A stretch of 64,000 nt of DNA. Origin: Agarivorans sp. TSD2052. GTDB taxonomy: Bacteria > Pseudomonadota > Gammaproteobacteria > Enterobacterales > Celerinatantimonadaceae. The notes under the pieces were generated by a model that was given only the letters and a program-made list of their open reading frames with translations, was not told the origin of the DNA and did no database searches. The translations under genes were made by a program, and so were the position numbers. The DNA lies in assembly GCF_023238625.1 (NCBI RefSeq), contig NZ_CP096670.1:4298001-4362000 (forward strand). Reading direction: 5' to 3'. Positions 47,368 to 55,411 of this stretch are shown here, piece by piece (position 1 is the first letter of the stretch; the number at the start of each line of letters is the position of its first letter).

Positions 47368-47868
47368 CTAGGGCTTATTTCGTAGCTGAATAATATTTTT
47401 GAGTAACATTCCGAGGCCGCTTATCGCTAAGCATATCGCTGAAATCGGAATCATCGATTTAATAATCCATCGGTAAGGTAAACCACCAGGGTCACCACTG
47501 GTTTCTCCTAAACGGTAAGATTCCAACGCAAAGTCATAGCCATACCAAGCTATCAACCCGCAAAAAGGAAATAGGAAAAACACTACGCCTAAGCTATCAA
47601 TCCACGCGCGTTTGCGACGGGACAGGCGGTCATAAATAATATCAACCCTAACGTGGCCTTCGGCCTGTAAGGTTGAGGCAATGCCCAATAAAAACATCGC
47701 TGCAAACAAATGCCACTCTAACTCTTGCATACCTATCGAGCTTGAGCGGAAAAAGTAACGCATAACGACATCGTAAAATATATTAACCAACATCAGCAGC
47801 ATCAATACTGCGGTTAGGGCGGCAATGCCCTTAGAAAATCTGTCCACTGCCAGTTGCCAACGCAACAT
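47368..47868 (-). CDS. dctQ: TRAP transporter small permease subunit DctQ
   Basis: The 166-residue protein has four helices, with EWHLFAAMFLLGIASTLQAEGHVRVDIIY (family core, in helix 2 and the next loop) and a conserved W-Y pair further on. It scaffolds DctM and the binding protein. An AGGAGG six bases before ATG 47868 selects that start over the TTG at 47886. A strong hairpin separates it from dctP. Confidence 0.92.
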   Translation of the reverse strand: MLRWQLAVDRFSKGIAALTAVLMLLMLVNIFYDVVMRYFFRSSSIGMQELEWHLFAAMFLLGIASTLQAEGHVRVDIIYDRLSRRKRAWIDSLGVVFFLFPFCGLIAWYGYDFALESYRLGETSGDPGGLPYRWIIKSMIPISAICLAISGLGMLLKNIIQLRNKP

Positions 47869-47910
47869 TTCTAGCCTCCTAAGCAATTCTATTGCTTTAT
47901 CGGTTTAATC

Positions 47911-47942
47911 AATGAGCCATCAGCAACAGCTGATGGCTCATT
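47911..47942 (-). other. strong intercistronic hairpin between dctP and dctQ
   Basis: AATGAGCCATCAGC pairs perfectly over 14 bases with its complement, with a four-base loop. No T-run follows on the minus strand. It begins six bases after the dctP stop and probably protects dctP mRNA, giving more binding protein than permease. Confidence 0.7.
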
Positions 47943-47948
47943 CTAATA

Positions 47949-49022
47949 CTACAAACCTTCGGTACTGTTTAGGTAACCTTGCTCAGAAATCGCTGTATAC
48001 GCGCGAACTTGCTGCATGTATTGTTGCTGAGATTCAATAATTTTGGCTGCCATTGGGTCGCTAGCCGCTTTCTCTTTCAATAGTTCATCGTTAGCCGTTT
48101 TAAGTGCTTTGATAACTTCTGCAGGGAAAGTTTTAACTTGAATGTCAGGGTATTCTTGCAACATGGTTTGCCAATTTTTGGCACTTTCTGCATACGAGTG
48201 AATAAACATGTCGTAGGCAGCCTTGCGCATTGCTACCGCCAATATGGCTTGTAAATCGGCAGGCAGTTTCTCAAGTTTTTTCTTGTTCGCAATAAACATC
48301 AACTCAGTAGCAGGCTCATGCCAGCCCATGTAGTAATATGGCGCAATTTTGTGGAAGCCCATGCGTAGATCTAATGAAGGCCCCACCCACTCAAGTGCAT
48401 CAATGGTATTACGCTCTAGTGCTGTGTATAACTCACCGGGTGGAATGTTAACTGGGGTGGCGCCTAAACGAGCCAATACTTCACCAGCAAAACCCGGAAT
48501 ACGCATTTTAAGGTTTTCTAAATCACCAACAGAGTTAATTTCTTTGCGGAACCATCCGCCCATTTGCACACCGGTATTACCACCAGGAAATGGTACTAAG
48601 TTATGCTCGGCATATACTTGGTCCATTAACTCTTGGCCGCCACCGTATTGCAACCAAGCGTGTTGCTCAGGGGCATTCATACCAAATGGCATCGTAGTGA
48701 AGTAAAGCGTATTGGGCACTTTACCTTTGTAGTAGTAAGAAGCACTATGCCCTAAGTCATACTGACCACTTTTTACTAAATCAAATACACCGAAGGGTGC
48801 TTTGTGTTTATTTGAAGAGTCGACGCGAATTTTTAAACGACCATTCGACATCTCGTCGGCCATTTTCACCATGTTTTTAACCGCATCACCAAACACAGGG
48901 AAGTTAGGCCCCCAAGTTTCAGCAAGTTTCAATTTGTATACTTTTTCAGCCGATACAGCGGCCGAACTAAACGCAATAATCGCAGAAGCCAGCAGGGTTT
49001 TACTGCAGAGGGACTTAAGCAT
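47949..49022 (-). CDS. dctP: TRAP transporter periplasmic substrate-binding protein DctP
   Basis: The 357-residue protein has a signal peptide (SSAAVSA-EKVYKL, cleavage near residue 25) and the DctP fold. The invariant Arg that binds the substrate carboxylate lies in NLKMRIPGF (about residue 175). TALERNTIDALEWVGPSLD and the EPATELMF segment resemble the subgroup that binds 2-oxo or hydroxy acids, although the exact ligand is not proven. It is the first gene of dctPQM and diverges from a Cache-domain sensor kinase. Confidence 0.93.
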   Translation of the reverse strand: MLKSLCSKTLLASAIIAFSSAAVSAEKVYKLKLAETWGPNFPVFGDAVKNMVKMADEMSNGRLKIRVDSSNKHKAPFGVFDLVKSGQYDLGHSASYYYKGKVPNTLYFTTMPFGMNAPEQHAWLQYGGGQELMDQVYAEHNLVPFPGGNTGVQMGGWFRKEINSVGDLENLKMRIPGFAGEVLARLGATPVNIPPGELYTALERNTIDALEWVGPSLDLRMGFHKIAPYYYMGWHEPATELMFIANKKKLEKLPADLQAILAVAMRKAAYDMFIHSYAESAKNWQTMLQEYPDIQVKTFPAEVIKALKTANDELLKEKAASDPMAAKIIESQQQYMQQVRAYTAISEQGYLNSTEGL

Positions 49023-49053
49023 GTTGTTCTCCCTTTCGTTTTAATTTTCCATT

Positions 49054-49083
49054 GTTGGTCAAATGTTTAAAATGTAAACCAAC
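49054..49083. promoter_or_regulatory. imperfect inverted repeat upstream of dctP
   Basis: GTTGGT and ACCAAC arms are separated by 18 bases with a TTTAAA centre (30 bases in all), 31 bases upstream of the dctP start. It could be a binding site for the NarL-type regulator encoded next door; this is inference. Confidence 0.35.
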
Positions 49084-49267
49084 TGCTTTATGGTCACCCC
49101 TAATGTTAGCGACTTGTTACAAAAAAGCCTATCCGCTAAAGCACGGTTTTTTTCTACGTAAGATCACGTATCTCATAGACTTTGGTATAAACGAGACACA
49201 GATCACTATCACTCAAAATTACCCCGTATTAACATGTAGTTAACAAACTCTGTTGGGCTGTCATGAG

Positions 49268-50698
49268 ATGTGGTCTCTAAAATTTAAAATAATCTTGCTG
49301 TCGGTAGTACCGCTACTTTGCGTAACAGCGTTAATCGCAACCTTAGTTTTTAAACAATCATCTATTCTCACCGAGCAACAGCTAACCCTGATTAAAGAAA
49401 ACATCATGCGTAGTAAAACGCTTGAGTTACAAAATCACATAGACCAAGCCTTTGCCAGCATTCGAGATATCTACGAGCCCGCGAGCGCCGAAGATGAACA
49501 AGCCAAACAGCAAGTACGTGAGCTACTTAATCGTTTACGTTTTGCCGACGATGGCTACTTTTTTGCGTATACCTTGAAAGGCGTTAATTTAGTCCACCCC
49601 ATTCAACCAGAGCTAGTTGGGCAAAACTTGTGGGATTTTAAAGATTCTGAAGGCACTTACTTAATTCAAGACCTGATTGCTCAAGCTAAAGCAGGAGGAG
49701 GTTTTAGTAATTACCTATGGGAAAAACCCAGCACTGGCAATCGAGTAAAAAAACTCGGCTATGTGGTCATGTTAGATAAATGGCAGTGGATGTTTGGCAC
49801 CGGGGTATACCTAGACGATGTAGATCTTGAGTTAGCAAAGCTAGAAGCACAAACTGAACAAAATATTAATCGCAACTTTATTTGGCTGTTTGTGATAACC
49901 ACTGTTTCAGGCGTGGTTATCGCGTTTTTAGGGGCATCACTGAATATATCCGAGCATAAGTTGGCCGACAAGAAACTGAAGGCACTTACCCAACGCATTA
50001 TCGATTCACAAGAACAAGAACGACAGCGAGTATCTCGCGAGTTACACGATGGTATTAATCAATTATTAGTTTCAATTAAATACCGCTTAGAAAGTGCTAC
50101 TGAATGTAACAATACCCCCGCCAGTGTTAGCGCTAGCCTTAATCAGGGACTCAACACCATTAACGAAGCAATTGGCGAAATCAGACGTATATCAAAGGAC
50201 TTGCGCCCTAGTGTATTAGATGACCTAGGGCTAGCCGCAGCCTTAGCAAGCTTTTGCCAAGAATTTGAAATGCGCACCCATATTGATGTTTTTTTAGAGT
50301 GCGACATTGAAGGTTTGAATATTCCTTCGACTGTAGAAACCACCCTTTACCGAATCACTCAGGAAGCATTACAAAATGTAGAAAAACATGCGAATGCTGA
50401 TACTGTAGACATTGTATTAAGTCATCAGGGAAAGCTGCTTACGATGCAAATTAGAGACAATGGTTGTGGTTTTGAAAAAGGTAAAAAAGTGCGTAGGCAT
50501 TCAATTAAAGAACTGACCAGGCGCCCAGAGTTAGCCAGCAGCGGACTTGGACTGAAGAACATATTCGAGCGAATCGCCCACATTGATGGTCATGTAGAGG
50601 TCGATAGTCAACTTGGTGAGGGAACCTTCATTACCATTAAAGTGCCACTGATAGAAACACCAACACAGGCCCCTTCTTCACAAGAGCAAACAGCATGA
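49268..50698 (+). CDS. Cache-domain sensor histidine kinase, NarL-partner type
   Basis: The 476-residue kinase has a helix (about 7-27), a periplasmic single-Cache-2-like domain (about 30-190) with DDGYFFAYTLKGVNLVHP and KWQWMFGTGVY, a second helix (about 195-215), then a HisKA_3 domain with the phospho-His in SRELHDGINQ and an HATPase domain (DNGCGF, GLGLKNI). The Cache domain type is common in sensors for carboxylates. It diverges from dctPQM and overlaps its regulator by four bases. ATG 49268 is my start; a TTG at 49253 is possible. Confidence 0.9.
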   Translation: MWSLKFKIILLSVVPLLCVTALIATLVFKQSSILTEQQLTLIKENIMRSKTLELQNHIDQAFASIRDIYEPASAEDEQAKQQVRELLNRLRFADDGYFFAYTLKGVNLVHPIQPELVGQNLWDFKDSEGTYLIQDLIAQAKAGGGFSNYLWEKPSTGNRVKKLGYVVMLDKWQWMFGTGVYLDDVDLELAKLEAQTEQNINRNFIWLFVITTVSGVVIAFLGASLNISEHKLADKKLKALTQRIIDSQEQERQRVSRELHDGINQLLVSIKYRLESATECNNTPASVSASLNQGLNTINEAIGEIRRISKDLRPSVLDDLGLAAALASFCQEFEMRTHIDVFLECDIEGLNIPSTVETTLYRITQEALQNVEKHANADTVDIVLSHQGKLLTMQIRDNGCGFEKGKKVRRHSIKELTRRPELASSGLGLKNIFERIAHIDGHVEVDSQLGEGTFITIKVPLIETPTQAPSSQEQTA

Positions 50699-51318
50699 CT
50701 TCTATTTTATTGGTTGATGATCATCCGCTGGTACAAGATGGTTTAAAAATGCGCCTAGAAGCCCATCCTGGCTTTGTAGTGGTAGGCACTGCAGCCGATG
50801 GTGAACAAGCACTCAATTTAGCAATCGCGCTCAACCCTGATATCGTATTGACAGATATAAATATGCCGAAGCTAAATGGGATTCAGCTTTTGGAATCTTT
50901 AGCGACGCAAAGCCCTTCCAGTAAAGTTGTCATGCTCAGTATGCATGACAACAAAGAGTACGTGCAAAACGCTATGCGTAACGGCGCGAAAGGCTACTTG
51001 TTAAAAGATATTGCTTCAAGTGAATTAATCAGCGCGTTAGAAGCGATAGCGAACGGTGGCCACTACATTAGTGCCGGAGTGTCTAAACTTTTGTTTGATA
51101 ATGAAGCCCAGCAAACAAACGCTCATTTGACCAAACGTGAACAGCAAGTACTGCGTTTATTGGCCACAGGCAGTGGTAACAAAAAAATAGCCGATAGCTT
51201 ATCTATCAGTATTAGAACCGTTGAAACTCACACTTTAAAGATCCGCCGCAAGCTAGACCTTGATAGTAGCGTAGCGATGATTAAGTATGCTATAGAGCAT
51301 TATGGTAGCGAAGTGTAA
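50695..51318 (+). CDS. NarL/FixJ-type response regulator
   Basis: The 207-residue protein has a receiver domain (phospho-Asp in IVLTDINMPKLNG, about residue 54; acidic pair DDH at 8-10; Lys in GYLLKDIA, about 105) and a LuxR-type helix-turn-helix (LTKREQQVLRLLATGSGNKKIADSLSISIRTVETH in fragments, about 143-177). It is translationally coupled to the sensor kinase by ATGA. It likely controls dctPQM across the 245-base shared spacer; this is inferred from position. Confidence 0.93.
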   Translation: MTSILLVDDHPLVQDGLKMRLEAHPGFVVVGTAADGEQALNLAIALNPDIVLTDINMPKLNGIQLLESLATQSPSSKVVMLSMHDNKEYVQNAMRNGAKGYLLKDIASSELISALEAIANGGHYISAGVSKLLFDNEAQQTNAHLTKREQQVLRLLATGSGNKKIADSLSISIRTVETHTLKIRRKLDLDSSVAMIKYAIEHYGSEV

Positions 51319-51331
51319 AGATGTCTATTCG

Positions 51332-51535
51332 ATGAAAAAAGGATTGAAATTGAATCAAGCGATAACACATAGGGCCACCGATAAGGTTAAGGCTGTAGCT
51401 CAAGTTCGCTATGTTAATGGAACAGTGCCCGCTCATCTATCCAGCCAAAACAGTTACGATTTTGCCAACACGCTAGCACATGCTTTGGATCTGTTAGAAC
51501 AAGACCCAATTACGGCAGACAAACCTTCAACGTAG
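51332..51535 (+). CDS. small protein, unknown function
   Basis: The 67-residue product is soluble: a basic N-terminal third, then VAQVRYVNGTVPAHLS and a helix with FANTLAHALDLLEQDP. I do not recognise it. It lies 13 bases after the response regulator and could be part of that operon. An earlier in-frame ATG at 51302 would overlap the regulator; neither start has a good ribosome site. Its end overlaps the convergent DUF2789 gene by nine bases. Confidence 0.4.
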   Translation: MKKGLKLNQAITHRATDKVKAVAQVRYVNGTVPAHLSSQNSYDFANTLAHALDLLEQDPITADKPST

Positions 51536-51757
51536 CATTATGTCCAGCTGATCGACTAACTCTGACCAATCAGCATCTTGCGCTACCGACTCAGCTAAAA
51601 ACTCAGCTTGATTCGCATTCCAAAAACTTGCTTGATGCAACAAAACATCCGCGGGAATAGGCGCATGTTCGGCAACAAATTGAGCTATTCCATTAATAGA
51701 TGGATCTAAGCCCAATTGCTGAAATAAATCACTAAGGCTATGAATGCCAGATTCCAT
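51527..51757 (-). CDS. DUF2789 family protein
   Basis: The 76-residue protein has the features I associate with DUF2789: HSLSDLFQQLGLDPS near the start, FWNANQAEFLAESVAQDADWSELVDQLD at the end. The family is small, helical and of unknown function. ATG 51757 fits the usual family start and has GAG seven bases upstream; an in-frame ATG at 51769 is possible. Confidence 0.75.
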   Translation of the reverse strand: MESGIHSLSDLFQQLGLDPSINGIAQFVAEHAPIPADVLLHQASFWNANQAEFLAESVAQDADWSELVDQLDIMLR

Positions 51758-51813
51758 AATAATTCTCATTGAAGCTTTCGTTGACTACTTAAAGCATAGT
51801 CAAGGCCTCAGGA

Positions 51814-52791
51814 TTAGCTGAGTAATTGCTGGGAATAAGCAAATAATGCTGGCGCACCGCCAGTATGCCAAAACAGTATTTTTTGTTGGGGGGAATAGCA
51901 ACCTTGGCGAACTCGCGCAATTAAACCCACCATAGCTTTAGCGGTATAGACTGGGTCTAATAAAATCCCTTCGGTTTGCGCTAACAACATGATGGCTTCA
52001 CGTTCTGCATCTCCAAGTATCCCGTAGCCTTCCCCTAAATAGGCATCATCTAAGCATACCTCGTCAGCCGCGAACGCTTCCTTGAGACCAAAGCGCAAGG
52101 CCGAAGCTGAAGCCAAATTAGCGATCCGTTGATTAAAAGATTGCTCGGCATGATTAGCTTTATCAATATTAATACCGCGCAGTTTAATCGTTGACTGCAA
52201 ATAGCGCTTAGCCAACATTAAGCCGGCGTGGCTAGCCCCTGAACTGGAGGCGAAGATAATTTCATCCACGTCGGACTGTTGTTGTAATAATTCTTCTAAA
52301 GCCGCGGCAAAACCCAAACAACCTACAGCGTCAGATCCTCCATAAGGCACAACGTAAGGGTTTAATCCTTCGGATCGTAATTGCTGCTCAAGCACATCAA
52401 TGCCTTCGCCTTTGCGCTGCTCACCGGCCCACCTAATCTGCGCACCAAACAATTTGTCGAGCAATACATTTCCCTGAGCTTCAGATGGCGCATTGCCACC
52501 TAACAGCAAAAAACAAGGTAAGTTAAGCTTGGCTGCGGCAGCAGCAGTTTGACGGCAATGATTGGATTGAGCAGCGCCAGCGGTAATAATACAGTTGGCC
52601 TGTTGCCTTAAGGCATCACCTAGCAAAAACTCTAGCTTCCTCACTTTATTTCCACCTAGAGCTAAACCGCTTAGATCATCCCGTTTTATATAGATTTGAG
52701 GCCCAGCTAATTGACTAGATAGAGCCGGAAGAAGGTGTAGAGGGGTAGGGAAAAAACCCAAGGACTGCTTAGCAATCGATTGCCAATTCAT
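51814..52791 (-). CDS. PLP-dependent D-cysteine desulfhydrase / ACC deaminase family enzyme
   Basis: The 325-residue enzyme belongs to the fold-type II PLP group. The cofactor Lys lies in LALGGNKVRKLEFLLGDA (about residue 45), followed by TAGAAQSNHCRQTAAAA, which binds the substrate carboxylate. FASSSGASHAGLMLAKRY is the phosphate-binding loop, and YTAKAMVGL and FWHTGGAPALFAY complete the pattern. D-cysteine desulfhydrase makes pyruvate, sulfide and ammonia; ACC deaminase is the alternative and cannot be excluded. I use ATG 52791 (AGAGG upstream), not the GTG at 52815. Confidence 0.82.
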   Translation of the reverse strand: MNWQSIAKQSLGFFPTPLHLLPALSSQLAGPQIYIKRDDLSGLALGGNKVRKLEFLLGDALRQQANCIITAGAAQSNHCRQTAAAAAKLNLPCFLLLGGNAPSEAQGNVLLDKLFGAQIRWAGEQRKGEGIDVLEQQLRSEGLNPYVVPYGGSDAVGCLGFAAALEELLQQQSDVDEIIFASSSGASHAGLMLAKRYLQSTIKLRGINIDKANHAEQSFNQRIANLASASALRFGLKEAFAADEVCLDDAYLGEGYGILGDAEREAIMLLAQTEGILLDPVYTAKAMVGLIARVRQGCYSPQQKILFWHTGGAPALFAYSQQLLS

Positions 52792-52852
52792 TGTTCTCGC
52801 CTCTTTAAACATCACCCTTAGTTAATCTGAAAGGCCGCTAACAAGCCATTTA

Positions 52853-54529
52853 CTAACTTCCCGGCTTTAGCGGCGTAAAGCTGATTTTCCCATTTTCATA
52901 TTGGGTTTGCGTCGGCCCATACTCTCTATTGGTGAATAGCTTTTGACCCACAATATCCAACCTAACATTAGGATGAAGCTCCTTTCTAACGGTTAATTTT
53001 GCATTAGCAAAAAACTGTTCTTCCATTTGCTGGTTGTAATCTAGAGCGAAATCGATTTGCACCAGCTCTTGTCGAGTATGGTGTAAGGTTGCCGCTAGTT
53101 TTTCGGCAGTGCCTTCTTCGCGGTCTTGTTGTTTAGTACTACTGAGTTTCATTTGCGCATCAAGCACCTTACTCAATTTTTCATGCAAGTTATGCTTAAT
53201 GCCATTCAATGAGCGCCGCTCTTCTTGAATATCATCAAAATCGCCAGATATGGTTAATTGAGTAGCAGTGCCGGCTGTTGCACCTAATACAACAGCGCTT
53301 ATCTCTCCGCCAGCATTAATAGAGCCACCGACCAAGGTGCCACGTAAACCACTCGCGTCACTAACCGTTACTTTGCCATCAGTTTCAATTTTACTATGCA
53401 GCAATTGACTGGTAATAGTGACGTCTTTTCCCGCAGTAATTTTAGAATACTGGACAAAAGTGGCGTGCAGCTCCCCTGCAGCACTCACCGAGCAAGAGTA
53501 ATTGTCATCACCTTCCATCAGTCGGTGGCCAATCACACCTTTGCCGATGACAATATCGCCACCAGCGCTAATATCAGCAGACTCAACAAAGCCATTAACA
53601 TGAATGTCGCCGGTTGCCTTGACCTTCATGCCATCGCCAATGTTGCCTTTAATCAATACACTACCGGCAAAATCAACATGGCCATTGGTGACGTCTACAT
53701 TCTTAATCGACAATACGTCGTCAACCTTCATGCCATTTTCAATTTCTAAAGGTAAACCGGTGCGAGCGGCCAGCAGCAAATTGGCATCGTCTGCAGAGAT
53801 AGTGGTTCCTTCACCTACCGTAAACGGTATCTCATGCCCTTGCTTAAAAGGGAGCGGCTCTCCCAGTACATCCTTTCCTTCATGACCAAAAGTATGAGGA
53901 TGACGGCGCATCAATTCTGTATCAGGTTCTACCGTTTCCAAATTACCGAGGTCGCGCATATCCACCCGACCATCGTCAGTTTCTTTGGGTTTTAACAAAC
54001 GCTCTTTTGGGGTGGCAACAAAACGTTCAAAACGGCTATCTTCACCATCTATCGGTTTACGCCCCAAGGCAACAACCTTCTTGATTTTTTCACCGGGTTG
54101 AATATCTTTAGCCAGACTCAGCAAGGATAATGCACGTTTTTTCTGCAGACCAAAAATAACACCAGCTTCTTTCATCGCATTAACTAGATCGCCTTGAGAA
54201 ATCGCTTTTCCCCCATAGGCACCAGTAATCGTGGCCCTTGCCACCATTTTATCTTCTGAGACATCTAACGTGATTTCTGCATTGCGGATATTGGCCAGTT
54301 TTACAAAAGTTTGGCCCCATTGTTCAATGAGCTCAGGAGACTCTCTTAATTCTGCAAATTTAGCCACTGCGTCAGCGATAGCTTCGTCATCAAAAAAGTA
54401 ATGACTATAATCAGAGCGAAGAATGAGTGCCCTGATGTCGGATTCGCTAACATGGGCCTCTTGCGGTGTGATTTCAATTAATGCGGCCAGTTTATCTTGC
54501 GATAAACGTAAACATTTCAACTCCAGCAT
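52853..54529 (-). CDS. FapA family (DUF342) polymer-forming protein
   Basis: The 558-residue protein has a mixed N-terminal domain (about 1-240), a right-handed beta-helix-like repeat region (about 240-420: NVDVTNGHVDFAGSVLIKGN, VKATGDIHVNGFVESADISAGGDIVIGKGV) and a helical coiled-coil (about 430-500), which is the DUF342/FapA pattern. Family members are cytoplasmic and their function is debated; some affect flagellar placement or cell-surface assembly. AAGGAG precedes ATG 54529. It stands alone between unrelated genes. Confidence 0.85.
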   Translation of the reverse strand: MLELKCLRLSQDKLAALIEITPQEAHVSESDIRALILRSDYSHYFFDDEAIADAVAKFAELRESPELIEQWGQTFVKLANIRNAEITLDVSEDKMVARATITGAYGGKAISQGDLVNAMKEAGVIFGLQKKRALSLLSLAKDIQPGEKIKKVVALGRKPIDGEDSRFERFVATPKERLLKPKETDDGRVDMRDLGNLETVEPDTELMRRHPHTFGHEGKDVLGEPLPFKQGHEIPFTVGEGTTISADDANLLLAARTGLPLEIENGMKVDDVLSIKNVDVTNGHVDFAGSVLIKGNIGDGMKVKATGDIHVNGFVESADISAGGDIVIGKGVIGHRLMEGDDNYSCSVSAAGELHATFVQYSKITAGKDVTITSQLLHSKIETDGKVTVSDASGLRGTLVGGSINAGGEISAVVLGATAGTATQLTISGDFDDIQEERRSLNGIKHNLHEKLSKVLDAQMKLSSTKQQDREEGTAEKLAATLHHTRQELVQIDFALDYNQQMEEQFFANAKLTVRKELHPNVRLDIVGQKLFTNREYGPTQTQYENGKISFTPLKPGS

Positions 54530-54803
54530 TAACTCTCCTTCACTTCAAATAGGTCAGACTGCGGCAGGTCAACATAGGCAGTAGTACTATTGTAGTATGC
54601 CTTTGCTAAGCCCTTATAACCAATATAACTCACTCTTAAGATTTCAACTAATTGAACTAGATCGGTATTTTAGCTGCATGGCACACTATTATTTTACCTT
54701 CTGAAGATTTTAATTTGCCGTAAATAAAATCACTGGGAAATGACTTGAGTTAGTTACACTCATTTATAGTCAACTTTTTTTTTTGATATTAGGACATCCC
54801 CAC

Positions 54804-55319
54804 ATGGTTAGTTTAAATACCTCCGCCCACATTACGAGTCAAATAAAAAAGGTCGCGGTGTTACATATCATCATTGGCATTGCAGCTATGTTGTTAGCTT
54901 ATTATGTCGGTACTTTCAGTGCGGTTATTTTAGGTTTATCCATTTTGTTCTACGCAATATTAGGGCTTTGGTTTAACCGAACACTGCAACAACTTGGCGG
55001 CCCTCGCACCGACCCTAGTAGTTACTGGCTATTTTTAGTCGTCGGGTTGATGCTCAGTTTATTTCCTGGCATTACTCTCGGATTAGCGGCTTTATGCCTT
55101 GGCGGCGGCTTAATAATAAATGGTGCTGTCGGGTTTAAAGCGCTCAAATCCACCATGGGTAATAAACTTTGGTTAAAATTACGCTATTTGCTCAGTATTG
55201 GCTTAGGTATCGCAGTCATTCTGGCCGGAGCGAATGGTTTTTCTTGGCTAATTGGCATGTTGTTTGGACTACATTTATTCCTCTATGGCGTCAATTTATG
55301 GATTAACAGCCAGCAATAA
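54804..55319 (+). CDS. DUF308/HdeD-like membrane protein
   Basis: The 171-residue protein has about six hydrophobic segments in three pairs (about 22-52, 78-110 and 130-165), the layout of the DUF308/HdeD group. A function beyond membrane location cannot be given; HdeD is linked to acid stress in E. coli. I use ATG 54804 with AGGA nine bases before, not the TTG at 54783. Confidence 0.65.
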   Translation: MVSLNTSAHITSQIKKVAVLHIIIGIAAMLLAYYVGTFSAVILGLSILFYAILGLWFNRTLQQLGGPRTDPSSYWLFLVVGLMLSLFPGITLGLAALCLGGGLIINGAVGFKALKSTMGNKLWLKLRYLLSIGLGIAVILAGANGFSWLIGMLFGLHLFLYGVNLWINSQQ

Positions 55320-55337
55320 CGATGTCTCAGTCCATCA

Positions 55338-55398
55338 GCCGGTAAGTTATCTACCGGCATGAATAGCTTTAACCGCTTAATCACAATGATCTAAGCGG
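55338..55398. terminator. two hairpins between convergent genes
   Basis: GCCGGTA/TACCGGC (55338-55358) and CCGCTTA/TAAGCGG (55373-55398) are two perfect stems between the DUF308 gene and the subtilase gene. The second is followed by CTTTG on the plus strand. Both T-runs are weak. Confidence 0.45.
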
Positions 55399-55411
55399 CT
55401 TTGTTCTAAGC

